From CAKSFT01 sp045603125 (GTDB lineage: Bacteria; Bacillota; Clostridia; UBA1381): a stretch of DNA of 64,000 bases. A model generated the notes under the pieces. It had not been told where the DNA came from, did not search any database, and saw only the letters and a list, made by a program, of their open reading frames with translations. Shown here one piece after another: positions 52,801 to 60,087 of the stretch. A program made the translations under genes and the position numbers. The stretch spans positions 1-64,000 of the forward strand of contig JAZULN010000060.1 in assembly GCA_045603125.1 (NCBI GenBank). The letters are read 5' to 3'. The first letter of the stretch is position 1; the number at the start of each line of letters is the position of its first letter.

Positions 52801-53520
52801 GTAAAAGAAGGGACTAACCTATGTGACGGAAAACCCCATAGCTATAGATTCGGCAGAATTGATATGGGCTATGCCAATGTAATATACTGCGAAATTGACG
52901 GGGAAGTGATATTTGAATACCCCGATGTTTCGGGAACAGAGATTGTGGTTGATGGCGGTATCACCCTTCAGACAATGAGAATGGGTGCTAAGATGACCAT
53001 GACTCCGTCGGCAAATGTTCCAACAGATTTAGAGAGCTTTGAGAAGGTAAAAGAAAGGCTTACAAAAGCATCGGCGAAAGCACTCCAAAATGAATACAAT
53101 GCTGACTTTACAAATGCAAGGGTTATTAACCCCGAGTCGGATAGAGTCCTGACTGCGACCGGTCTTTATAAAACCGATTTAATGCCATATGCTGTTGGAA
53201 ATACCGAAGTTAATGCGAGTGTAGACACTGTGGAAAAAATATTTAACCAAAAAGGTACAGTGTCGGGCGGGAACTATACGATTTCGGTTGACGGAAAAAC
53301 TGCAACTCTACCTATAACCATAAAAGACGGTATTAACACGGTATCTCTTGAAAAACTATGCGAAAAGCTAGGCAAAGTCTATATGTATGATGTTACCTAT
53401 TCGGGGAATATCGTAGTTGCAGACGACGGTGGACAGAACCCGCAAAATATAGGTACAATGCAGAAAAAAGTTATGGGACTTTTAAAGGCTGCGATGTCTT
53501 ACGGGGAATTTGAATTTTAA
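49804..53520 (+). CDS. Secreted parallel beta-helix protein, GH141-like, second paralogue
   Basis: A 1238-residue secreted protein, signal peptide about 1-22 (TTYAEP). Residues about 30-700 align with the 39907 product along the whole beta-helix (KIYVSAVSGNDDNEGT, YNYIHDIIS, LYFDDGQLGNTGKHN), followed by the same fibronectin-like segment (NKTYYWKVIAINNSRQFQN). Then come a helical region, a laminin-G-like beta-sandwich (about 900-1070) and a C-terminal domain resembling a copper-amine-oxidase-N/stalk fold (about 1120-1210, KTATLPITIKDGINTVSLEKL). The duplicated module of its paralogue is absent. Ribosome binding is from AAGGACGGTGAG. It is 15 bases after the SLH gene. Confidence 0.8.
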   Translation: MKRIISLFLVLASFIGLTTTYAEPAPIETHKIYVSAVSGNDDNEGTIDKPLKTIAAAKERVKKINKSEKKVEVIFRGGEYRVSKTLEFDSSDSGTKENPVVYKAYEGEKVYVKASLPLDISKAKRVTDPAILDRLYDDVETRIIELDLAEQGIDKSMLWKPQNIKGQYQMTEGPAMYNAIYFDNSEQMLACWPNDREYDYWDKTLTTSSFTVTTDNIKRWERAENTWIGIFPLHDYNFSNKSVTEIDAENKTIHVLADSANPIRGYRSKRWKIFNLMEEIDIPGEYYIDYDTEKLYFFPPDTITGKTLEISLLGTPIMNFFEADNITFKDIEFCQTRSSVAVLTDVDNIDFYNCIFRDIGYDAICTKATQKAVTGASTWQAQTKNGAYNMDIIGCFFENIGDRAVITNGAGDIDTLTPANIVIEDCYITRTAQKAFWDAIWMYGCGVTVRNCIISNIPHQAIRLYGVDLTVEYNDIHNVIREDDDAAAIYGGQNELFRNWQVNYNYIHDIISIQKMSYNATLGLYFDDGQLGNTGKHNIFRNMRIGYNSNQAADTHVQYNIFIDVIKPISTHGADRLSGDKVTQYHLHATLEDLHNDIADPELYFERFPNLKEVVLKGTNPLKFTKYSDNLMVDCGESVFEPQYVQYGDMTNNVSIQGKDIFVNPEKQDYRLKADSDMAIANPNLLNENNFDIEKIGLKRNDLVFNEETAPFELHYPVYNQEAVDSREVKFVWSKATTATQYKLIVAEDPEFKNVVLDELVYNSAKTISSLQKNKTYYWKVIAINNSRQFQNQWENIGGYGKFTTALYEFPDATQLINALDEVSANLDNMVESDVAGEYRMGTKKKITSYLDLLRFITTKAIKALTSYEQIDYYTNEVLSLYKSKENLNPGFLDMKKYIKKDLWLGATDIVDGESVTVFNEAGGTIMGGLDEAKRTSGNVIYCFDFAIEGLETSFLCVGSNMNVQQQAWSGGNMGYMLCIKKDLVELQKMDGSSNKIVAVKEGTNLCDGKPHSYRFGRIDMGYANVIYCEIDGEVIFEYPDVSGTEIVVDGGITLQTMRMGAKMTMTPSANVPTDLESFEKVKERLTKASAKALQNEYNADFTNARVINPESDRVLTATGLYKTDLMPYAVGNTEVNASVDTVEKIFNQKGTVSGGNYTISVDGKTATLPITIKDGINTVSLEKLCEKLGKVYMYDVTYSGNIVVADDGGQNPQNIGTMQKKVMGLLKAAMSYGEFEF

Positions 53521-53544
53521 TAAAAATCAAAGAAAAGGATTGAT

Positions 53545-54414
53545 ATGATGAAAAACATTACCCGATTTTCATTTTTAGAGGCAAAAATGGCGATATGGTA
53601 TGATGAATATTGCCCGGACGAGCCGGAGCATACTCACGGCTTTATTGAGATTGTCTTTGTAGAAGACGGTAAGGGCATCCATTTTGTTAACGGCGAGGCT
53701 ATAAGTACAGAGAGTGGAGCCATATTGGTTATGGATTCCTCTTGTCTTCATGGATATGTAAATATCAATTCTCTAAAACACTATAACCTGTGCTTTTCTC
53801 CCGAGTTTTTTCAAAGCGACTTAAAAAGAGAAGACGGACTAAATACTCTCTTTAAGAGCGTGGGATTTGATTTTAGTAACGGCTATGCAATTATCAACAC
53901 CCCGCCAGAGGAGTTTGATAAAATTAAAGAGTTATTTTCTGCAATGCGGCACGAGAATGCAAAAAAAGAAGCCGGATATTTAAATGTAATTCATGCAAGT
54001 ATAGAAAAATTACTGGTATTCATCGGCAGAAACCATGCTGAGGATGTGAGGAAGGAAAGGGTATACGGCAGTACATTTTTAAAGGCATTGGAGTATATTT
54101 CGGAGCATTGCTCGGAAAGATTGATGCTAAAGGAAGTGGCAGATAAATTTGGCTATGAACCGAATTATTTCAGCGCCATGCTAAAAAAACAGTGTGGATA
54201 TGGATTTAAGCAGTTGGTTATTAAAAAACGCTTATGTAAGGTCCTGTTTTTACTATGGGATAGTGATGACAGTGTGGACGAAATAATCGCTAAGTGCGGA
54301 TTCGGTCAAAAAAGCTTCTTTTATGAGGCTTTTGAAAAGGAATACGGCGTAAGGCCTAAGCAATGGCGAGAATACAAGAAAAACACAGTGAGCAATTCAA
54401 TGAAAAAAGACTAA
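53545..54414 (+). CDS. AraC-family transcriptional regulator
   Basis: A 289-residue regulator: an N-terminal cupin domain (PEHTHGFIEIVFVEDGKGIHFVNG) that probably binds a sugar, and C-terminal HTH motifs (LMLKEVADKFGYEPNYFSAMLKK, DEIIAKCGFGQKSFFYEAFEKE, VRPKQWREYKK). It lies within the operon, 24 bases after the second beta-helix gene, so it may autoregulate the whole unit (inference). AAAGGAT precedes ATG 53545; the second ATG, 53548, is nearly equivalent. Confidence 0.9.
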   Translation: MMKNITRFSFLEAKMAIWYDEYCPDEPEHTHGFIEIVFVEDGKGIHFVNGEAISTESGAILVMDSSCLHGYVNINSLKHYNLCFSPEFFQSDLKREDGLNTLFKSVGFDFSNGYAIINTPPEEFDKIKELFSAMRHENAKKEAGYLNVIHASIEKLLVFIGRNHAEDVRKERVYGSTFLKALEYISEHCSERLMLKEVADKFGYEPNYFSAMLKKQCGYGFKQLVIKKRLCKVLFLLWDSDDSVDEIIAKCGFGQKSFFYEAFEKEYGVRPKQWREYKKNTVSNSMKKD

Positions 54415-54432
54415 TGTTAGGAGAGAAAGATT

Positions 54433-55005
54433 ATGAGTATTAATTTAAAAGAAAAATATAAGGGTAAAAAGATATATCTTGGTAACGATACAGCAGGTTA
54501 TTATTTAAAGAGTAAATGTATCGAATATTTAGAAGGTAAGGGTATTGAATATGTGGATTGCGGTTCAGATGATAACCCTGACATTGAAGCAACAAGATAT
54601 CCGTTTTTTGCAGCCAAGGTTGCAAATGCGGTTAAAAACGGAGAGGCATGTTTTGGCCTTTTGATTTGCGGAACGGGTATTGGCATCTCAATGGCTGCAA
54701 ATAAGTTTAAGGGTATTCGTGCAGCGTTGGTAAATAGTACATATTTAGCACGTATGACCAGAAGACATAACGATGCAAATATCCTGTGTCTTGGTGGCAG
54801 AACTATCGGTGAATGGGAAGCAATAGATATTTTAGAAACATTCTTGAGTACCGAATACGACGGAGGTTTCCACGACGGGTCTTTGGATTTAATAAAAGAT
54901 GCTGAAAATCTTATGATGAATGATGAAGTTTGGCAGGAAGAGCCTAGAAAAATATCAACAGGCCCGCTTGCAGATGCAGAAATTTTTGATAGAAGCAAAG
55001 GCTGA
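54433..55005 (+). CDS. RpiB/LacAB-family sugar isomerase with altered phosphate site
   Basis: A 190-residue cytoplasmic aldose-ketose isomerase homologue. Catalytic Cys79 lies in LICGTGIGISMAANKFKG and ring-opening His112 in TRRHNDANILCLGGR, both RpiB hallmarks. Residues that hold phosphate in E. coli RpiB appear replaced: His10 by Thr20, and the two Args of GGRHQQR by Phe146 and Ser150 (GGFHDGS). A C-terminal extension of about 35 residues is extra. It may therefore isomerise a non-phosphorylated or unusual sugar from the glycan breakdown (inference). DhuI-type uronate isomerases are RpiB relatives but differ at CGTG. AGGAGAG precedes ATG 54433. Confidence 0.8.
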   Translation: MSINLKEKYKGKKIYLGNDTAGYYLKSKCIEYLEGKGIEYVDCGSDDNPDIEATRYPFFAAKVANAVKNGEACFGLLICGTGIGISMAANKFKGIRAALVNSTYLARMTRRHNDANILCLGGRTIGEWEAIDILETFLSTEYDGGFHDGSLDLIKDAENLMMNDEVWQEEPRKISTGPLADAEIFDRSKG

Positions 55006-55022
55006 TTAAAACAGGTGAAAAG

Positions 55023-57551
55023 ATGAGAGTAGAACTAAAGTGCGATGGAAAAACCAACCCCGTGGCGGTAAGTGATATCCCCCAATTTTCCTGGAAAACT
55101 ATCCTCCAAAAGGGAGATACTGCGAAATTCCAAACGGCATACAGAATAATTGTAAAAGCTGAAGATGGTGAGCTTTATTGGGATACGGGGATAATAGATA
55201 GTGACAAAAGTACATTTTTAAATTATCAGGGTACACCCCTTAAAAGTCACGAAAAATACATTTGGTCGGTGACGGTTTTTGATGATTTGGGAAATGAATA
55301 TGAAGGCGTTGGGACTTTTGTTACCGGAATATTTGACGGGGACTGGAAAGCAAAATGGATTTACTCTCCCAATATCCAGAATGCCCCCCAATTTATAAAG
55401 AGATTTAATGTGGATAAGGACGTAAAAAGTGCTTATGCGTATATCTCGGGGCTTGGGTATTTTGAACTATATATTAACGGAAAAAAGGTTGGGGACGACT
55501 ATTTCGTCCCTAACCAGACCGATTACGACGAAGTAAAATATATCGGTCTTAAATATGATTTTTTTGGAAAAACCGAAAAGGTTTTAAACTACCTTGGATA
55601 TGATGTTAAAGATTATTTAAAGGTGGGTGAGAATACCGTCGAAATTATTTTGGGAAACGGCTTTTATAAGCAAAAAGACCGCATAGTTGAAGGCGAGTTT
55701 TTGTATGATGATTTAAAAACGATTTTTGAGCTTCATTTCGATGGGAATATTTTAAAAAGTGACGAAACTTGGACTGTTAAAAACAGTAAGATTAAATATA
55801 ATAACATTTTTTATGGCGAGGTCTTTGATGAGAGTTTTGAAGACAATCAGGAACTAAATGTAGAGCTTGCAAAAAAGCCAACAGGTAAATTTTTACCACA
55901 GTTTGCACCTTGTGATAAGGTGATGGAAGAAACAACACCGAAAAGAATAGGCGAGGGGCTTTATGATGCCGGAAAATGCCTGACCGGATTTGCAACAATT
56001 CGGGTGAAGGGAAAATCCGGCGATGAGGTCAAAGTGTATTATGCAGAAATGCTCGATGGCGATGGAAAACTCGACTTTACCTCTACCGTTGGCTATGAAG
56101 AAAGCGATAAGAACCAAATCCAGATGGATAGATACATTATAGGATCGAACGAAGTAGAAACATATTCGCCCCATTTTGTCTGGCACGGGTTCCGGTATTT
56201 TAGCATTGTTTCAGAAAATGCTGAGATTTTAGATGTGTCTGTTAAATACATATATACCGAAATGGAGGTTCGTACAACCTTTGAGAGTTCGGACAGCGTG
56301 CTAAACGATATACATAATTTATATATCAACAGCCAAAAATCCAATACTCATGGTGCTGTACCTATGGATTGCCCAACCCGTGAGAGAATGGGCTATACAG
56401 GTGATGGACAGGCGTCATCAAGAAGCGGAATGTATAGTTTTTCTGCACATAATTTCTATAAAAAATGGTTTTTGGACATTGTAGGGACACAAAATAAAGA
56501 AACGGGATATGTTACCCACACTGCCCCATTTTTAGGCGGTGGCGGTGGACCTATGTGGGGTACGGCAATAACGATTGTTGCGTGGAATTTATATACTATC
56601 TTCGGCGATGAAGAGGTGCTTGAATTTACTTCCAATATCAAAAAATGGATTGGCTATTTAAAGAGCAGACGAAATGCTGAAGGTTTAGTCGATAGAGAAG
56701 AAGAGGGTAGTTGGTGTCTTGGCGACTGGTGTTTGCCAACGGGAGAAGCATGGTCAGAGCCTCAGTTTGATAAGATAAAAATTCCATCAGAGCTTGTAAA
56801 CACCTTTAGTTATATATATTCAATGAAAATCTATTTAAAAATGCTTGATGCAAAAGGCGAAAAGGATATTGAAACCGAAAGGGATTTGGATTCTGCAATC
56901 AAAACTTTTAACGATGCATTTTTAAAAGATTATTATTCCGAAGGGACAGAAGGATGCGATGTATTCCCACTATTTTCGGGAATTGTCCCTAAAGAAAAAG
57001 AAAAAAGTGTTTTTGAGAATCTTTTAGAAAATATAAAAATAAAAGGTAACCATTTTGATACCGGGCTTTTTGGAACTGGGTATATGCTATATGTTTTAGA
57101 TAGGTTCGGGAGAAATGATTTGGCATTGGAACTTATTAAAAATGAGGATTATCCGGGGTACGGGTATATGGTTAAAAACGGAGCTACCGCCCTTTGGGAA
57201 ACATGGGAAGGAAACGGAAGTCAGAACCATACAGCCCTTGGTGCCTTTGACAGTTGGATTTTTGAGTGCTTATCGGGGATAAAACCTATTGCAGAAAAGC
57301 CGGGATTTAAGGAGTTCGAAGTCCACCCATGTTTTTCGGATAGATTGGATTTTTTAAGAGCTAAGGTTAATACCGACTACGGCGATATAACCCTAAGGTG
57401 GAAAAGAGATGCCAATATAGTTTTGGTAAATATAGGCGTTCCGTTTAATACGACGGCCCACATTAAAATGGGCGGGATGACATATAAAAAACACTGCGGT
57501 GAGTATGAATTTATAATAGATAAATCAGAAATCAGGGAGGTTTTAAAATGA
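55023..57551 (+). CDS. Alpha-L-rhamnosidase, GH78
   Basis: An 842-residue intracellular GH78 enzyme removing terminal alpha-L-rhamnose. N-terminal beta domains (FSWKTILQKGD, KWIYSPNI, YISGLGYFELYINGKKVGD) precede an (alpha/alpha)6 barrel with MDCPTRERMGYTGDGQ, GGGGPMWGTAITIVAWNLY, SEPQFDKIKIP and GATALWETWEGNGSQNH. A C-terminal beta-sandwich follows. Acidic residues in CPTRERMGYTGD and in ETWEG are the likely catalytic pair. No signal peptide. AGGTGA precedes ATG 55023. The stop overlaps the next gene by 4 bases. Rhamnose removal fits rhamnogalacturonan as substrate. Confidence 0.92.
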   Translation: MRVELKCDGKTNPVAVSDIPQFSWKTILQKGDTAKFQTAYRIIVKAEDGELYWDTGIIDSDKSTFLNYQGTPLKSHEKYIWSVTVFDDLGNEYEGVGTFVTGIFDGDWKAKWIYSPNIQNAPQFIKRFNVDKDVKSAYAYISGLGYFELYINGKKVGDDYFVPNQTDYDEVKYIGLKYDFFGKTEKVLNYLGYDVKDYLKVGENTVEIILGNGFYKQKDRIVEGEFLYDDLKTIFELHFDGNILKSDETWTVKNSKIKYNNIFYGEVFDESFEDNQELNVELAKKPTGKFLPQFAPCDKVMEETTPKRIGEGLYDAGKCLTGFATIRVKGKSGDEVKVYYAEMLDGDGKLDFTSTVGYEESDKNQIQMDRYIIGSNEVETYSPHFVWHGFRYFSIVSENAEILDVSVKYIYTEMEVRTTFESSDSVLNDIHNLYINSQKSNTHGAVPMDCPTRERMGYTGDGQASSRSGMYSFSAHNFYKKWFLDIVGTQNKETGYVTHTAPFLGGGGGPMWGTAITIVAWNLYTIFGDEEVLEFTSNIKKWIGYLKSRRNAEGLVDREEEGSWCLGDWCLPTGEAWSEPQFDKIKIPSELVNTFSYIYSMKIYLKMLDAKGEKDIETERDLDSAIKTFNDAFLKDYYSEGTEGCDVFPLFSGIVPKEKEKSVFENLLENIKIKGNHFDTGLFGTGYMLYVLDRFGRNDLALELIKNEDYPGYGYMVKNGATALWETWEGNGSQNHTALGAFDSWIFECLSGIKPIAEKPGFKEFEVHPCFSDRLDFLRAKVNTDYGDITLRWKRDANIVLVNIGVPFNTTAHIKMGGMTYKKHCGEYEFIIDKSEIREVLK

Positions 57552-58615
57552 ACGATATCATTACATTAAAACAGGTGGAGGAGAGGCTTTTAAACTTTGG
57601 CGAGGCTTACGAAAAGATAAAGCTAAATGATAATTTCACAATTATTATAACCAAAAGAGGCGGAAGAATTTTAGGGCCTTTTAAAGACGAAAATTCCTCC
57701 AGCGTTTTATGGTTAAATAAGGCTTTTAAAACAGATGCCGGGTTTAAAAAATTCTTAGATGAAAAGGATTGGAACGTGGGCGGTGAAAGAGTCTGGGTTT
57801 TACCTGAAATGCCATTCTTTGTAAAAGAAAGATCAAATTTTTTTGATACATATATCGTGCAGGAAGAGCTGGACCCGGGAAATTACACCTTGGATAAAAA
57901 GGATAACGAGGTTACCATGAATCAAGATGTTCGCCTTGATACCTTCGAGATTGACTGTCGGGAAAGAAAGTTTCGAATGGAAAAGGCAATAAAGTGCGAA
58001 GAAAATCCTTTAAAAAAGGTTAATGATTTTGATGCTTTGATGGAGTCTGTTTCCTACTGTGGATTCAGTCAGACGGTTAATTTGAAGGACTTGGATGAAA
58101 AGCCTGAAACCTACCTTGAAACCTGGTTTTTAACCCAGATAAAACCGGAAGGAAAGTTAGTGGTTCCATATAAGGGTAAGCTTAACTTTATCGACTATTA
58201 TGAGCCTGTAGAAAAGGAATATTACGAAATGGATGACGATAAAATGACCCTCAAGGTTACAGGTGATAAACGATACAAAGTCGGGTTTATGAAGGAATGT
58301 ATGACGGGGTGTTCAGGATATATGTCAAAGACCGAAGAGGGCGAAGATTATTTGTTTATCAGAACATATAAAAATGACCCCCAAAATATTTACTGTGGTG
58401 ACCCGTCAGACCGCCCGGAACTTTATGGTTGTTCTCTATATCTATTTAATGACTCAGGGGCATTGGGTGGATTTGCAGAATATGAAAACGGCTGTACCAC
58501 CATATCGGGCGATACAGGGGTAAGAGAAGCAACCGATACTGTAAACTACTATTTTTACTTTGGTAAGAAAGAAAAACTTGAAAAAATTGCGGAAGTTATG
58601 TTAGGAGAAGAGTAA
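57548..58615 (+). CDS. Uncharacterised operon protein, possibly mutarotase-like beta-sandwich
   Basis: I do not recognise a firm family for this 355-residue cytoplasmic protein. GGRILGPF near the start and GGERVWVLPEMPFF around residue 75-90 resemble a DUF6786-like galactose-mutarotase beta-sandwich. It is beta-rich, with a conserved-looking GDPSDRPELYGCSLYLFN near the end. It overlaps GH78 by 4 bases (ATGA) and the next start by one base (TAATG), so strong translational coupling suggests it works with those enzymes. Possible roles: epimerase, lyase or binding protein for an oligosaccharide intermediate. Confidence 0.5.
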   Translation: MNDIITLKQVEERLLNFGEAYEKIKLNDNFTIIITKRGGRILGPFKDENSSSVLWLNKAFKTDAGFKKFLDEKDWNVGGERVWVLPEMPFFVKERSNFFDTYIVQEELDPGNYTLDKKDNEVTMNQDVRLDTFEIDCRERKFRMEKAIKCEENPLKKVNDFDALMESVSYCGFSQTVNLKDLDEKPETYLETWFLTQIKPEGKLVVPYKGKLNFIDYYEPVEKEYYEMDDDKMTLKVTGDKRYKVGFMKECMTGCSGYMSKTEEGEDYLFIRTYKNDPQNIYCGDPSDRPELYGCSLYLFNDSGALGGFAEYENGCTTISGDTGVREATDTVNYYFYFGKKEKLEKIAEVMLGEE

Positions 58616-60060
58616 TGATTAAGTTTAATAAAGATGAATTAAGAGATAAAATTTACGCCTGCTGGATAGGTAAAAATATAGGCGGTACAATTGGTGCAAA
58701 ATATGAGTGCCAACACGAGATGAACGACTGCAAAGGCTTTTATACAAAACCGGGTGAACCCCTGCCAAATGATGATTTGGACTTACAGCTTGTGTGGTTA
58801 AAAGCGATACTTGAAAATGGTATTCAGAACATCAATGCAAGACTGCTTGGTGAATATTGGCTTGAATATGTAACACCTTGCTGGAACGAATACGGAATTT
58901 GTAAGGCGAGTATGAAAAGGGGTTTAACCTCATCAATTGCAGGACAGTATAAAAATCATTGGAAACATTCTAACGGTGCGTGGATAAGAACAGAAATATG
59001 GGCATGCCTATGTCCCGGTGACGTAGACAGAGCATCAAGATTATCTTATGAAGATGCCTGCGTTGACCATGGTGTTGGCGAGGGTACACATGCTGCAATT
59101 TTTGTTGCAAGTATGCAGGCGGCGGCATTTGTTGTAAATGATATCAGAAAGGTTATTGAAATCGGTCTTAGCAAGATTCCTGAAAAGTCAAGAATGTATA
59201 AATTCATAACCAAGGTAATCGAGTGCTATGATAATAAAGTGGACTGGGTTGAGGCAAGAAACATAATAACCAAAATGTCGTTAGAAGATGAGGAACTCGG
59301 CTGGTTCCAGTCACCTGCCAATGTTGGATATATGGTAATTGGCCTATTATATGGTGAGGGTGACTTTAAAAAGTCTATGCTTATGGCTTGTAATTGCGGT
59401 GACGATGCCGATTGTACAAGTGCATCCTTGGGGGCACTTTTAGGAATTATGCATGGAACTAAAATCATACCTGATGACTGGAGAGAGCATATTGGTGACT
59501 CTATTGTGACTATCTCAATTGATATGGGCGACATTGACCCGAAGGAAAGGGATAGATACATGAATAGCTGTGTTGCACTTACCAATACAATTATGGAAGT
59601 ACTTCCGTCTGCAGTTTTAGGAACAAAAACAGTAATTTCAGAAACTGAAGAAAGCGATTTCTCTGAAGTATCGGTAGAGGATTACTACGGTAATGACTTT
59701 GCAATGTATCTAAACTCAAGAAGCGAATATTTCAGCGAACATGAGTCGATTTTAGCAAAATGTATTTTAGAATATTCTAAAGAACCTGAAATTAAGGCGG
59801 GCGAAACTGTAACTTTAGATGTTTCTTTGGCTTCAAAATTCCCGGCACAAAAGATATTTAATATTGAATGGATTGTGCCTGAGGGTTGGGAAGTAAAGGG
59901 TTCAAAAAATGTATACGCTCTAAGACCGGGAAAATTCTCAAAAGAACAGTATACCATTACTGCCGGTGAAAATATAAGCGATAAAAACAGACTAATCATG
60001 GTGGTATCATGTGAAGGTCACTTTGATACATTGATGATTCCTGTAATTTTTATGGGTTAA
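58615..60060 (+). CDS. ADP-ribosylglycohydrolase-fold protein in glycan operon
   Basis: A 481-residue protein. Residues about 1-330 match the ADP-ribosyl-glycohydrolase family (PF03747): ACWIGKNIGGTIGAKYE, the metal-site PNDDLDLQ (Asp53, Asp54), SPANVGYMVIGLLYGEGD and GDDADCTSAS (Asp263, Asp264, Asp266). A C-terminal beta-sandwich follows (about 380-481). Classical members remove ADP-ribose using Mg2+. Here the gene is tightly coupled to GH78 and other sugar genes, so it probably acts on a glycoside (inference). No signal peptide. The start overlaps the preceding stop as TAATG. Confidence 0.82.
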   Translation: MIKFNKDELRDKIYACWIGKNIGGTIGAKYECQHEMNDCKGFYTKPGEPLPNDDLDLQLVWLKAILENGIQNINARLLGEYWLEYVTPCWNEYGICKASMKRGLTSSIAGQYKNHWKHSNGAWIRTEIWACLCPGDVDRASRLSYEDACVDHGVGEGTHAAIFVASMQAAAFVVNDIRKVIEIGLSKIPEKSRMYKFITKVIECYDNKVDWVEARNIITKMSLEDEELGWFQSPANVGYMVIGLLYGEGDFKKSMLMACNCGDDADCTSASLGALLGIMHGTKIIPDDWREHIGDSIVTISIDMGDIDPKERDRYMNSCVALTNTIMEVLPSAVLGTKTVISETEESDFSEVSVEDYYGNDFAMYLNSRSEYFSEHESILAKCILEYSKEPEIKAGETVTLDVSLASKFPAQKIFNIEWIVPEGWEVKGSKNVYALRPGKFSKEQYTITAGENISDKNRLIMVVSCEGHFDTLMIPVIFMG

Positions 60061-60087
60061 GGAATCGGCGTGAGAGGAAGAAAAATT

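Noticed and set aside
54433..55005. Calling the RpiB-like protein DhuI (4-deoxy-uronate isomerase)
   Set aside because: DhuI is a distant RpiB relative, but the CGTGIGISMAANK and RRHNDAN segments here are closer to canonical RpiB. Only an altered phosphate site is claimed.
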